NCBI GenBank assembly: GCA_017396365.1
Contig: JAFQMD010000008.1
Span: 1-64,000 of the forward strand
Reading direction: 5' to 3'
Source: Clostridia bacterium
GTDB lineage: Bacteria > Bacillota > Clostridia > Christensenellales > Borkfalkiaceae
Length of the DNA: 64,000 nt
Part shown: positions 34,609-43,171 of the stretch, piece after piece
How positions within the stretch are numbered: position 1 is the first letter of the stretch
How the letters are laid out: each line of letters begins with the position of its first letter
Position numbers and translations under genes: made by a program
Notes under the pieces: model-generated
What the model was told of the DNA's origin: nothing
Seen by the model: only the letters and a program-made list of their open reading frames with translations
Database searches by the model: none

Positions 34609-36153
34609 CTATTTGGTCTTGATATCTATCGTTTGAGAGCAAATTCCCTCGGCAAAATCTGGCTCGTGGGTTACGAGTATAAGCGCTCCGCCGTAGTTTT
34701 CTATGGCTGTTTTTAGCGCTCTTTTCGCCTTTACGTCCAAATGGTTGGTCGGCTCGTCAAGTATTAAAATATTCGACGGGGTTTGGCACATAATTGCAAG
34801 TTTTAGTCGCATCATCTCGCCACCTGACAAATTTTTGACGGGTTTTGTTGCAAGTTCTCCTATAATGCCGACCTTTGCAAGCGCCGAACGTATTTCTTTT
34901 TGGCTTGCTCTCGGAAAGGCGTTTTGGTAAACGCTATATGCAGGCAATTCGCCGTTTTCAAAGTTTAAATCCTGTTCGATATAGCCTATCTTCGTCGCAG
35001 GGTGAAAAATAAAATTTCCACTAAGCATTGGAATTTTTCTCAGTAAGGTCTTAATTAGTGTGGTTTTACCTACACCGTTCGTTCCCCTTATCCAAATTTT
35101 ACTTTGCGAGCCGATATGCAAATTCACGTCGGGAATAAGTTGATAATCGTAGCCGACTTTTAAGTCTTTGGTTATAAGCATATCCTTTGAATTGAGTTCA
35201 AGATACGGGAAATAAAATTCGCAGTCGTGCTCTACAAGGGGCTTTGCCATAACTTCTATTCGGTCAAGCATTTTCTTTCTCGAATTTGCCATACCTGCCG
35301 TTGACGCTCTGGCTTTGTTTCGGTCTATATAGTCTTGAAGTTTTTTGATTTCGGCTTGTTGACGGTTGTACTCGTCTTCGTACTGCTTGTTTAAAATTTC
35401 TCTCTGAACTAAATATTGATCGTAGTTGCCCGAAAATTTCCTAATCTTGCCGTTTTCTATACTCACGATAGTTTTTGCAACTTCGTTTAAAAATACGGTA
35501 TCGTGTGAAATTACTAAAAAGGTCTTTTTGTATCCGTTTAAATATTTAATAAGCCACTCGACGTGTTCGACGTCTAAAAAGTTAGTAGGCTCGTCCAAAA
35601 GGGTTAAGTCTTGACCTTCAAGCAGTAGTTTAGAAAGCATCAATTTTGCCCTTTCTCCACCCGAAAGATTGCCGATAATCGACTCATAGCCAAACTTATT
35701 AACGCCTAAACCGTTTGCAACCTTTTTAATTTGCGCCTCTAAATCATAGTAATTTGCGTCGTCTAACAGGTCTTGAAGTCGCGCCGATTTTTCTATAAGG
35801 CGGTCGAGCGCGTCGCCACTTGCCGAGCCCATATCTTCGTACATTTTTTCAAGGCGAACGTTTATCTCGTCTAAATGCGCGAACGCTCCGCGAAGATACT
35901 CCATAACCGTTTGCGACTTGTCAAGCGTTGCGTGTTGGTCAAGGTAACCTATCCTTAAATTTTGTTGGCGTTTTATCTCGCCGTCGTCTTGAACGAGTTT
36001 TCCTGCCACAATATTTATAAACGTTGATTTGCCTGCGCCGTTTAACCCAACTACGCCTATATGCTCGCCGTTGTTTACGGTAAGGTCAGATTTTACAAAC
36101 AAATCTCTATCGTCGTACCTATGGGTAAGTCCTTTGATTTCAAGTATGCTCAT
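34609..36153 (-). CDS. ABC-F family ATPase
   Basis: 514 residues with two fused ATPase domains and no membrane segments. Domain 1: Walker A GLNGAGKST, signature LSGGERAKL, Walker B LTLLDEPTNFLD. Between the domains is the charged coiled-coil linker (about residues 235-300) that reaches into the ribosome in this family. Domain 2: Walker A GTNGVGKTT, signature LSGGEMMRL, Walker B LILDEPTNHLD. ABC-F proteins act on ribosomes in translation or antibiotic protection; this one cannot be assigned to a resistance subgroup. GGAGAAAACA precedes the ATG. Confidence 0.92.
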   Translation of the reverse strand: MSILEIKGLTHRYDDRDLFVKSDLTVNNGEHIGVVGLNGAGKSTFINIVAGKLVQDDGEIKRQQNLRIGYLDQHATLDKSQTVMEYLRGAFAHLDEINVRLEKMYEDMGSASGDALDRLIEKSARLQDLLDDANYYDLEAQIKKVANGLGVNKFGYESIIGNLSGGERAKLMLSKLLLEGQDLTLLDEPTNFLDVEHVEWLIKYLNGYKKTFLVISHDTVFLNEVAKTIVSIENGKIRKFSGNYDQYLVQREILNKQYEDEYNRQQAEIKKLQDYIDRNKARASTAGMANSRKKMLDRIEVMAKPLVEHDCEFYFPYLELNSKDMLITKDLKVGYDYQLIPDVNLHIGSQSKIWIRGTNGVGKTTLIKTLLRKIPMLSGNFIFHPATKIGYIEQDLNFENGELPAYSVYQNAFPRASQKEIRSALAKVGIIGELATKPVKNLSGGEMMRLKLAIMCQTPSNILILDEPTNHLDVKAKRALKTAIENYGGALILVTHEPDFAEGICSQTIDIKTK

Positions 36154-36172
36154 TGTTTTCTCCTTTTAAGCA

Positions 36173-36201
36173 ATTTTATCATAAACTGACAAATAAAGCA
36201 A
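36173..36201 (-). promoter_or_regulatory. Probable promoter of the ABC-F gene
   Basis: Minus strand TTGCTT (36196-36201), 17-base spacer, TAAAAT (36173-36178), 20 bases upstream of the ATG. Confidence 0.5.
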
Positions 36202-36239
36202 TCTAAAGGCGAGTAGTTGACTGCTTTTTAATAAAAGTC

Positions 36240-36268
36240 TTGCAAAATTTTATTAAATATTATATAAT
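36240..36268 (+). promoter_or_regulatory. Promoter of the two-helix membrane protein gene
   Basis: TTGCAA (36240-36245), 17-base spacer, TATAAT (36263-36268), about 32 bases upstream of the ATG. Confidence 0.6.
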
Positions 36269-36299
36269 AAGTTTGTAAAAAATTTTAGGCGGTAATAAT

Positions 36300-36773
36300 A
36301 TGAAATTTAAATATAAATTTTCTACGGCGATGAAAATAATATTCGCTGTTATGTACGCTCTTGCGCTCGGTTGTTTCGCGTGGAACTTAATAAGGCTTTT
36401 TCAGGCTCTTTCTTCACAAATTGAACTTGAAATTTATAACTATATTTCAATTATTTTGTGCCTTGTTTTGCCGATTGCAATTTCGGTTTTGATAACTTCT
36501 ATTATACTTTGTTCGTACTATAAAATCGACCAAAAACACCTTACGGTAAAATTTGGAATTTTGACCGATAAGTACGATATGAAAGACGTTGATAACGTGG
36601 TAAAAAACGTAAAACTTAAAATTTTAGGTGTTAATTTTAAAGACGAAAGCGCGCTTAAAATTTTGATTGACGAAAAACATTTCGACGACTTTTGTAGCGA
36701 ACTTTTAAAGGCTAATAAAAACGTTTGCTACGGCGAAAGCGACGAAGACGATAAAAAGGGCAAAAGCGCTTAA
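36300..36773 (+). CDS. Membrane protein with two helices and a PH-like cytoplasmic domain
   Basis: 157 residues. Hydrophobic helices at about 12-35 and 45-73, followed by a soluble domain whose pattern (YYKIDQKHLTVKFGILTDKYDMKDVDNVV) resembles bacterial PH-domain proteins (key part HLTVKFGIL). The tail is highly charged. It is monocistronic between a promoter and a terminator. Function unknown; the PH-like call rests on pattern only. Confidence 0.65.
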   Translation: MKFKYKFSTAMKIIFAVMYALALGCFAWNLIRLFQALSSQIELEIYNYISIILCLVLPIAISVLITSIILCSYYKIDQKHLTVKFGILTDKYDMKDVDNVVKNVKLKILGVNFKDESALKILIDEKHFDDFCSELLKANKNVCYGESDEDDKKGKSA

Positions 36774-36786
36774 ACTAAAAAAATAT

Positions 36787-36819
36787 GCGTCGAGCGGAAT
36801 TTTCCGCTCGACGCTTTTT
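36787..36819 (+). terminator. Terminator after the two-helix membrane protein gene
   Basis: GCGTCGAGCGGAA (36787-36799) pairs with TTCCGCTCGACGC (36802-36814), followed by TTTTT. Confidence 0.9.
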
Positions 36820-36843
36820 GTTTAAATTCTTTAAATTATCAAC

Positions 36844-37899
36844 TTATAGGACGGTTTCTCCCCAAAAAGTTACGGTCACGTCGCCGGTTGAAGTTTCAAT
36901 TTCGACGCGCTTATTTCCCCTTTCGTAAGACGATATATTACACTTTCCAGTAGATTGTTCTATTTCAAACGAGTAGTCGTCCTTTTTGCCCGAAAAGCCG
37001 AGAATTAAATCGCCCGTTGACACTTCAAACTCCGCGCTTTGTCCGTCTAAAGTAATTTTATCAAATCTAACTTCACCCGTCGTTGCGCAAACGCTCATAT
37101 CAGTTGCAAGCACTTCGTTTTTAAACCAAGTTTCTCCCGTAGTCGTTTCTAAATAGAAACCGTTCGTCTTTATCGTTTTCTCGCTTACAATATCTCCCGT
37201 AGTCGTTTCTGCGTAAAAGTTAGCGCATTCTACGTCTCCGCTAAAATGCATGTCGCCCGTAGTCGTTTCTAATTTTACTTGATTTGCTTTGACGTTTGCA
37301 AGTGAAATTTTACCCGTTGTGAGTTTTACGATAAGATTACCGCCGACTTCTACGTTTGCCAAAACTTTTATTTCACCCGTAGAACTATCTAAAATCAAAT
37401 TTTTTCCAAAAGAATAATTTTCGCCGTCTTTTCCTATCGTAAGATTACCCGTCGCTATATTAAATTTGCAGTTATAATTTACGTTTTTAGGAATTTTAAT
37501 CGTGCTTTTTGGCGTTTTTCCAAAATCTACAGTAAAAACCACTCCTGCTTTTTGTCTTTCAACTATTTTATATACGCCGTTTTCAAAGTTTTCCGTCGTA
37601 ACGCTAATATTAGCTCCGTTTCTTTTACTTCTTTGGTAAGTTTCAACTTCAATTTTGTCGCCGTCGGTAAGTATTATCTCTACGTCGCTCGTCGTTATGT
37701 CAAATTCAAAACTTTCAAGCGATAAAAGCCCGTCTTCTTCGCCAAATTCAAAGGTTTTTTTAGTATATACCACGTTGGATATAGTAGAAAAATCCCAGTC
37801 GTTGTTTTCCATTGATACTGTAAAAATCACCCCGCCAACGACTGCAAGCACAATGCCTAAGGAAAGCAATATCATCATAATTACGTTTTTCGCTTTCAT
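36844..37899 (-). CDS. DUF4097-family surface protein
   Basis: 351 residues. One N-terminal helix (about 5-28) anchors a long beta-repeat domain in which TTGD, TTGE or STGD recurs about every 20 residues (for example TTGDMHFSGDV, TTGETWFKNEV). This is typical of DUF4097/putative adhesin beta-solenoids. The start at 37899 overlaps the DUF1700 stop by four bases (ATGA) with AAGGAGAA upstream; an ATG at 37923 would lie within the upstream gene's end and ribosome binding site. Third gene of the padR operon. PadR-DUF1700-DUF4097 sets occur widely in Firmicutes, possibly as an envelope-stress response. Confidence 0.87.
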   Translation of the reverse strand: MKAKNVIMMILLSLGIVLAVVGGVIFTVSMENNDWDFSTISNVVYTKKTFEFGEEDGLLSLESFEFDITTSDVEIILTDGDKIEVETYQRSKRNGANISVTTENFENGVYKIVERQKAGVVFTVDFGKTPKSTIKIPKNVNYNCKFNIATGNLTIGKDGENYSFGKNLILDSSTGEIKVLANVEVGGNLIVKLTTGKISLANVKANQVKLETTTGDMHFSGDVECANFYAETTTGDIVSEKTIKTNGFYLETTTGETWFKNEVLATDMSVCATTGEVRFDKITLDGQSAEFEVSTGDLILGFSGKKDDYSFEIEQSTGKCNISSYERGNKRVEIETSTGDVTVTFWGETVL

Positions 37900-38471
37900 G
37901 CTTTTTGTTCTCCTTTTATCCAAGAATTTATTTTCCCGTTAAGCTTAGTTGCCGATTTAAAAGCCATTATACTACCTATTAAAAGCGCAAGTCCAACCCC
38001 GAGCGCGCCAAGGCTAATTCCAAACAAACCCGCTCCGTTTACAACAGCGCCACTTACCCATTCTACTATTGAAAACGGCAATGCTATAACTCCTGCTAAA
38101 ACGGCTACTCCACCTGCAAAAATTAGCGAGCCCAAAATTATTAAGAGAGTATAAGTAAGTACGTAAAGGGGAATTGAAATTAGCCCCCTTATCCACACGC
38201 CGTCGCTTTTAGTCGGCGCTTTGGTATTCGCATTTTCATACCTTTCTTCACGGTCGCCTTTTGCAAATATTTTTTCGCCGTTGTCGGCTAAAATCTTTTG
38301 CGCCACGTCGGTCGGGTTGCCGAGAGTAAAGACAAACTCTTCTTCATCAACTCCGCTTTCAAGCCCGTCGTCAATCATTTCCTTATAATATGCAATTATT
38401 CCGCTCCTTTCTTGTTTAGGAACGGATTTTAAATTTAATTCAAGAATTTCTATCCACTCTTTCGCCTTCAT
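37896..38471 (-). CDS. DUF1700 (HAAS domain) membrane protein
   Basis: 191 residues. The N-terminal 65 residues (WIEILELNLKSVPKQERSGI, YYKEMIDDGLESG, LGNPTDVAQKIL) form the helical HAAS-type domain found in proteins that partner PadR regulators. Three hydrophobic helices follow from about 95 to 180. It probably senses or transmits a membrane signal to the regulator (inference). It starts five bases after padR stops and overlaps the DUF4097 gene. Confidence 0.87.
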   Translation of the reverse strand: MKAKEWIEILELNLKSVPKQERSGIIAYYKEMIDDGLESGVDEEEFVFTLGNPTDVAQKILADNGEKIFAKGDREERYENANTKAPTKSDGVWIRGLISIPLYVLTYTLLIILGSLIFAGGVAVLAGVIALPFSIVEWVSGAVVNGAGLFGISLGALGVGLALLIGSIMAFKSATKLNGKINSWIKGEQKA

Positions 38472-38476
38472 AAGCG

Positions 38477-38779
38477 CTATCTCCTTATAAATTCATACAC
38501 CTTGAAAAATTCGTCGATATCTTGCAAAAACTCTGTGATTTTTTGCCTGCCTTTTTGCGTTATCATATAGTATTTTCTAAGCCTGCCGTTATGCTCTGCC
38601 GTACGAGTCGTAACAAACTTGCCTTGCTCTAACCTTTTTAAAATAGGATATAGAGTAGATTCCGAAATTATTATATGCTCGGTCAAATCGGCAATGATTT
38701 TGTATCCGTACGACTCGCCGTTTTTAAGCGCCGACAAAACGCAAACGTCAAGTAGCCCTCTTTTAAGTTGAACGTCCAT
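38477..38779 (-). CDS. PadR-family transcriptional regulator
   Basis: 100 residues, a short PadR with the winged-helix core (LKRGLLDVCVLSALKNGESYGY, key part LLDVCVLSALKNGESYGY; later ESTLYPILKRLEQGKFV). The start at 38779 has AGGAGA upstream; an open frame to 38857 runs through the promoter and is rejected. The promoter carries a 24-bp inverted repeat over its -10, suggesting autoregulation of the padR-DUF1700-DUF4097 operon. Confidence 0.92.
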   Translation of the reverse strand: MDVQLKRGLLDVCVLSALKNGESYGYKIIADLTEHIIISESTLYPILKRLEQGKFVTTRTAEHNGRLRKYYMITQKGRQKITEFLQDIDEFFKVYEFIRR

Positions 38780-38803
38780 TTTTTCTCCTATGAATAATGC
38801 CTT

Positions 38804-38827
38804 GTATCGCATAGTATTATACGATAC
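38804..38827. promoter_or_regulatory. Predicted PadR operator
   Basis: GTATCG-N12-CGATAC (38804-38809 and 38822-38827). The spacer contains the entire -10 element of the operon promoter. Confidence 0.72.
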
Positions 38828-38844
38828 GGAGCATTGTTTGTCAA
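38816..38844 (-). promoter_or_regulatory. Promoter of the padR operon
   Basis: Minus strand TTGACA (38839-38844), 17-base spacer, TATAAT (38816-38821), a full consensus match. Confidence 0.85.
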
Positions 38845-38887
38845 GTATTTTTGACAATTTTATAGCCCGCTTTTTGAAAATCTTACA

Positions 38888-38901
38888 AAAAACGGGCTAT
38901 A
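38888..38901 (+). repeat. Dispersed 14-mer hairpin motif, copy 2
   Basis: TATAAGTCGATTAT, exact, between padR and the yyaC-like gene. GCT/AGC flanks extend the stem. A longer stem TAGCCCG/CGGGCTA (38863-38889) lies just to its left. Confidence 0.6.
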
Positions 38902-38957
38902 AGTCGATTATTAGCATAAATTTTTTTATTTTGATGGTATATAATTTAATAAAAAAG

Positions 38958-39524
38958 TTAAAAATTTACGGCATACGTCTGTTTAATTTGTGTTTTAAAC
39001 GATAAACTTTCTTCTACGTATTCGCAAAAAGCGTCGCTTATTACCGTTGCTAAATTATAGACGAGAGAGAGCCTAACCATAGGCAGTAACGCTTTACCGC
39101 CGTCTTTTTGCTCAACCACGCCGATAACGGTAGCCGTGCCTATTTCCTTTAATTTTTTATCTACGCCAAGCCCCGGTTTTAGCGCTCCGCAAAAGGCTTT
39201 TATTGCGCCTATTTCATTTTTTTTGCCGAGAGCGGCGTCTATTGCAAGTATGGGAAAATCTGGGTAAGCGTTTTTTAAAAATTCGGAAACGATACCCACG
39301 TCTTTAGCCGTTATAGTGTCGTTTACCGTGCCAAAGACAAAGGTTTTTCCACCGATTTTTTGTTTAATCATACTGCCTGTCAACGGTCCTAGCGAGTCGC
39401 CGATAACGGCGTCCGTGCCTATACAAGCAACGATGGGTATTTCACCTTTAAAAAGGTCGTAAAATGCAGATTTAAGGCTTTGCCTACTTTCTTTTAATGC
39501 GTAATTTATACAAAAATTTTTCAT
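38958..39524 (-). CDS. yyaC: YyaC-family putative sporulation protease
   Basis: 188 residues of the DUF1256/YyaC family, related in fold to the germination protease Gpr. Conserved segments: VACIGTDAVIGDSLGPLTG, VFGTVNDTITA and ILAIDAALGK. In Bacillus yyaC lies near the origin next to parB and is expressed in sporulation; here parB is 4 kb away. Presence points to a spore-forming lineage, though the family persists in some that have lost sporulation. Spacing upstream to the cvpA promoter is short, and the two are divergent. Confidence 0.85.
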   Translation of the reverse strand: MKNFCINYALKESRQSLKSAFYDLFKGEIPIVACIGTDAVIGDSLGPLTGSMIKQKIGGKTFVFGTVNDTITAKDVGIVSEFLKNAYPDFPILAIDAALGKKNEIGAIKAFCGALKPGLGVDKKLKEIGTATVIGVVEQKDGGKALLPMVRLSLVYNLATVISDAFCEYVEESLSFKTQIKQTYAVNF

Positions 39525-39563
39525 AATGGTTATTATTTACAAAAATTTTGCGTATTAAACCTA

Positions 39564-39592
39564 TTGCAAAAACAAAATGAATATGTTAAAAT
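39564..39592 (+). promoter_or_regulatory. Promoter of the cvpA-like gene
   Basis: TTGCAA (39564-39569), 17-base spacer, TAAAAT (39587-39592). Confidence 0.6.
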
Positions 39593-39601
39593 AGTAAACA
39601 G

Positions 39602-39618
39602 TTTTGACTATGTCAAAA
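39602..39618. promoter_or_regulatory. Palindrome at the yyaC/cvpA divergence
   Basis: TTTTGAC-TAT-GTCAAAA, a perfect inverted repeat just after the predicted cvpA start point. On the minus strand it also supplies a TTGACA, with TATTTT 17 bases on, for a possible yyaC promoter. It may be an operator or a leader hairpin. Confidence 0.45.
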
Positions 39619-39651
39619 GTTTATAAAAAAGTTTAACTTTTGGGAGTTTGT

Positions 39652-40302
39652 ATGATATTAGATTTAGCGTGCGCCGTCGTCATAATTTTATTAGGGGTTA
39701 TAGGTCTTGTAAAAGGTTTTGCGAAACTCGTGCTCGGGCTTTTTAACGGGCTCGTTGCCGTTGTGGGCGCATATTTCCTTTTTATGCCCATTTATAATCT
39801 TTTATACTCGCTGTTTTTAGGCAACGTTATAGAATCTATCGGCGCGTCGCTTTCAGGCGTAACTTTTTTGGACGCATACGCGCAAACGGTTGGTAAAACT
39901 ACGGGGATTTTAATTGCGGAATATATTATGATGTTCGTCGTTTACACGGTTTTATCGTTTGCACTCGGTTTTGCTTGGAAGTTTTTAAAGAAATTGATTT
40001 GCAAACTTTTTGAATTACCCGTGCTCAATATCGTGAATAAAATTGCAGGCGTAATTTTAGGGACTTTCTTCGGGCTCGTAATTGTTTTCGTAGTTTTGTA
40101 CGTTTGGAATCTTATCGGCACGCTGTCGTTTATTCCTGAAAGCGTAACCGTTCCCGTTTTAAACGCGCTCAATTCGGCAAGTCAAGGCTCTGTGATTATA
40201 AAGCCGTTTATAATTGACAATTTTAATGCGTTTACGGCGTTTTTTGCTCAAATTATAGATTTGATTTTAAGCGGATTTAACACCGCTATGTCTAACGCGT
40301 AA
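39652..40302 (+). CDS. CvpA-family membrane protein
   Basis: 216 residues with four hydrophobic helices: about 1-20, 25-50, 75-105 and 120-160. The start MILDLACAVVIILLGVIGLVKGF fits the CvpA domain (key part GLVKGFAKLV), linked in other bacteria to colicin V production, biofilm and peptidoglycan-related stress. The ATG at 39652 has GGGAG upstream; a TTG four codons earlier is possible but lacks one. A terminator follows. Confidence 0.8.
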   Translation: MILDLACAVVIILLGVIGLVKGFAKLVLGLFNGLVAVVGAYFLFMPIYNLLYSLFLGNVIESIGASLSGVTFLDAYAQTVGKTTGILIAEYIMMFVVYTVLSFALGFAWKFLKKLICKLFELPVLNIVNKIAGVILGTFFGLVIVFVVLYVWNLIGTLSFIPESVTVPVLNALNSASQGSVIIKPFIIDNFNAFTAFFAQIIDLILSGFNTAMSNA

Positions 40303-40306
40303 ACTT

Positions 40307-40340
40307 TTGCCGTGTAGAAAATGGCTACACGGCAATTTTA
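40307..40340 (+). terminator. Terminator after the cvpA-like gene
   Basis: TTGCCGTGTAG (40307-40317) pairs with CTACACGGCAA (40325-40335), followed by TTTTA. Confidence 0.8.
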
Positions 40341-40526
40341 TGTCTTTTGTCGGGATATTTTTTTAAATATTGAATAAAATTTTAAGAGGGGTAAAAGTTT
40401 TTACCCCTGATTTTTGCGGTTTTTACCCTTAAAATGCGATATTGCAATATTTTTTTATGGTTTTTTATTAAAAATTTTTGACGAAAGTGAAAACTGTGTT
40501 AAAAAAAACTTAAAACAATTATTTAA

Positions 40527-40555
40527 TTGATATTTATTTATAGTTATGTTACAAT
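40527..40555 (+). promoter_or_regulatory. Predicted ftsH promoter
   Basis: TTGATA (40527-40532), 17-base spacer, TACAAT (40550-40555). If used, the ftsH mRNA has a leader of about 430 bases filled by dispersed elements. A hairpin GTGAAAC-ATTTGC-GTTTCAC (40571-40590) lies at its 5' end. Confidence 0.55.
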
Positions 40556-40622
40556 AACTCTGCAAATTCCGTGAAACATTTGCGTTTCACAAGAAAAACG
40601 CGTTTCGTAAATAAACGCTTAA

Positions 40623-40980
40623 ATTTACAAAAGTATTTAAAGGGTTAGATACGAGCAAAAGAAGGCTCGCAAGAAATTTGCGGGTAGGATAGAGCAACGT
40701 GACGTTGCATCCTTTTTTATAAATTAAAAATTTTACAGAAGTAAGTTAAGCGATTAGTTGCAAGCAAGACAAGGCTCACTTTAAAGGATAAGACACAATA
40801 GAGCAACGTGACGTTGCATCCATATTTTATAGATTAAAAATTTTACAAAAGTATTTAAAGGGTTAGATACGAGCAAAAGAAGGCTCGCAAGAAATTTGCG
40901 GGTAGGATAGACCTTGTTGGTCATCCTAGTCGGAAATTATCTTGCAGTAACGCTCTTTTGCGAAGTATATAGACCTTTAA
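40623..40980 (+). repeat. Structured dispersed element, locus 3 (three copies)
   Basis: Copies at about 40623-40737, 40738-40842 and 40843-40980. A 68-bp stretch is identical at 40625-40692 and 40843-40910. Copies 1 and 2 carry GCAACGT-G-ACGTTGC in the hairpin, and copy 3 carries GACC-TTGTT-GGTC. In copies 1 and 3 the flanks are GGAT/ATCC. Copy 3 has the conserved right end GCGAAGTATATAGACCTTTAA and stops two bases before the AGGAGG of ftsH. The remaining 40345-40520 is A+T-rich with one hairpin (AGGGGTAAAA / TTTTACCCCT) and no gene. Confidence 0.8.
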
Positions 40981-40992
40981 ACAGGAGGTATA

Positions 40993-43068
40993 ATGAAAAA
41001 ATCATCCAAAACCACCTTTATTATAATTATGGTACTCGCCGTTTTAACGGCGGTCGTACTTATTTTGCTTTCTTCGACTTCGGGCGGTAAAGAAGTTTCT
41101 ACGTCCGAGTTCTTTGAAAAAGCGGGTATCGTATACGATGCAGACGGTGGCGTTACTTTTAACGAGAATAAAAAGCAAATAGATAAAGTCGTAATAAACG
41201 TCTATACTATGAAAGGTTACGATAGGCTTGAAAACGGCAATTATTCTGCAATTTACTCGGCAAACCTTTACCCTTCGACTATTTTCGAAGAAGAACTCGC
41301 TATTTTAAAGCAAAACGGCGTAGTTTTAGACACGGCAGACCCAAATGCAGGTTCGTTCTTCTCAAGTATTATAATGCCGATACTCTTACTCGGGTTAGGT
41401 CTTTTAGCGCTCTTTTTCGTAATGCGCGCAATGAACAATAGCGCAGGTGGAAAAAGCGCAATGGACTTTGGAAAAACCAAAGCGAGAGTTAACCAAAACG
41501 TAAAGGTAAGATTTACCGACGTTGCAGGCGCGGACGAAGAGAAAGAAGAACTTCAAGAAGTAGTTGAATTTTTGAAAAGCCCAAGAAAATTCTCTTCTCT
41601 CGGCGCAAAAATTCCTAAGGGCGTATTGCTCGTAGGCCCTCCGGGAACGGGTAAAACTCTCTTTGCAAAGGCCGTAGCAGGCGAGGCAAACGTTCCGTTC
41701 TTCTCGATAAGCGGTTCGGACTTTGTTGAAATGTTCGTCGGCGTCGGCGCAAGCAGAGTTAGGGATATTTTCAATACGGCTAAAAAGAATATGCCTTGTA
41801 TTATATTTATCGACGAAATCGACGCGGTTGGTAGGCACAGAGGCGCAGGACTTGGCGGTGGAAACGACGAAAGAGAACAAACGCTTAACCAACTTCTCGT
41901 TATGATGGACGGCTTTGACGCTAACGACGGTATTATCGTTATAGCGGCAACCAACAGAGCCGATATCTTAGACCCAGCGCTTTTAAGACCGGGTAGATTT
42001 GACCGTCAAATTTACGTAAATATGCCCGACGTTAAAGGAAGAGAGGCGATAATGAAGGTTCATTCGAGAAATAAACCGCTCGCCCCCGACGTAAACTTTA
42101 AAACGCTCGCGCGTATGACGGCAGGTTTTTCGGGCGCTGATATCGCTAACCTTTTGAACGAGGCGGCTATTCTCGCTGCGAGAAAAAATCAAAAAAATAT
42201 TACTAATATCGACCTTTACGAAGCGATAAATAAGGTTATTATAGGACCTCAGAAAAAGTCAAGACTCGTTACCGAAACGGATAAGAGAATTACGGCTTAC
42301 CACGAGGCTGGCCACGCAATTTTAGCAAGACTTTTACCGCATTGCGATCCCGTTCAAGAAGTTTCAATTATTCCAAGAGGTATGGCTGCAGGCTATACTA
42401 TGACAAGACCTGACAACGACGACGAACATATCGAAAAGAATAAACTTTTAGACGATATAGTTATGACTCTCGGCGGTAGAGTTGCCGAAGAACTCATTAT
42501 AAAAGATATTTCCGCAGGCGCGTCAAACGATATTAGCGTGGTTACCCAAAGGGCGAGAAAAATGGTTACCGAATGGGGTATGAGCGAAAAAATCGGTCCT
42601 GTAAATTACGGTGGAAACGACCAAGTATTTATAGGTCGCGATATGCAAACGCGCGCAAATTACAGCGAATCGATGGCTATGCTTATCGACGAAGAAATCT
42701 CTTCAATTATTAAAACCGCGCACGCAAAAGCAACCGAACTTTTATCTAAAAATAAGAGTTTACTCGACGTTATGGCAAGGGTTTTGATTGAAAGAGAAAC
42801 TATCTATCAAGAAGAAGTAGATCTTATTATGGCTGGCAAATCGGCAAAAGAAGTAATGGAATTTATGGATAATAAAGAAGTGGTTACTAACCCGTTTGCA
42901 AGAGCCGAAAAAACTACTCCAACTGCCCCTCAACAAGAAGAAAAATCTCAGGAAACGGAAGTAGTTGGCGACAGCTGTCCTACCCAAGAAAAAGCAGAAG
43001 ATACTGCAACTGAAACGCCTACTGAAACAGACGAAAACAAAGACGAAAATTCAAGTGATAATAACTAA
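40993..43068 (+). CDS. ftsH: ATP-dependent zinc metalloprotease FtsH
   Basis: 691 residues. Membrane helices at 7-27 and about 125-146 flank a short extracellular domain. AAA+ module: Walker A GPPGTGKT (215-222), Walker B IFIDEIDA (271-278), second region of homology at about 319-338. Zinc protease HEAGH at 437-441. It degrades misfolded membrane and regulatory proteins. The C-terminal 60 residues are Glu/Thr-rich and low-complexity. AGGAGG precedes the ATG. The leader consists of dispersed structured repeats, which is unusual. Confidence 0.96.
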   Translation: MKKSSKTTFIIIMVLAVLTAVVLILLSSTSGGKEVSTSEFFEKAGIVYDADGGVTFNENKKQIDKVVINVYTMKGYDRLENGNYSAIYSANLYPSTIFEEELAILKQNGVVLDTADPNAGSFFSSIIMPILLLGLGLLALFFVMRAMNNSAGGKSAMDFGKTKARVNQNVKVRFTDVAGADEEKEELQEVVEFLKSPRKFSSLGAKIPKGVLLVGPPGTGKTLFAKAVAGEANVPFFSISGSDFVEMFVGVGASRVRDIFNTAKKNMPCIIFIDEIDAVGRHRGAGLGGGNDEREQTLNQLLVMMDGFDANDGIIVIAATNRADILDPALLRPGRFDRQIYVNMPDVKGREAIMKVHSRNKPLAPDVNFKTLARMTAGFSGADIANLLNEAAILAARKNQKNITNIDLYEAINKVIIGPQKKSRLVTETDKRITAYHEAGHAILARLLPHCDPVQEVSIIPRGMAAGYTMTRPDNDDEHIEKNKLLDDIVMTLGGRVAEELIIKDISAGASNDISVVTQRARKMVTEWGMSEKIGPVNYGGNDQVFIGRDMQTRANYSESMAMLIDEEISSIIKTAHAKATELLSKNKSLLDVMARVLIERETIYQEEVDLIMAGKSAKEVMEFMDNKEVVTNPFARAEKTTPTAPQQEEKSQETEVVGDSCPTQEKAEDTATETPTETDENKDENSSDNN

Positions 43069-43073
43069 GCAAG

Positions 43074-43101
43074 AGCCGACTAAAAAGTCGGCTATTTGCC
43101 T
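43074..43101 (+). terminator. Weak terminator after ftsH
   Basis: AGCCGACT (43074-43081), AAAA loop, AGTCGGCT (43086-43093). The tail is T-rich but interrupted (ATTTGCCTTTT), so read-through to parB is possible. Confidence 0.5.
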
Positions 43102-43171
43102 TTTAAAAAGGTAAAAACCTTTATTTATTGACTTATACAAGGGCATTTAAGACTATTTAGGAGAAAGAACG

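Noticed and set aside
40571-40590. GTGAAAC-ATTTGC-GTTTCAC as a parS site for the nearby ParB
   Set aside because: The half-sites are in the reverse order of the parS consensus TGTTTCACGTGAAACA and are separated by six bases. It is more likely a hairpin at the start of the ftsH leader.
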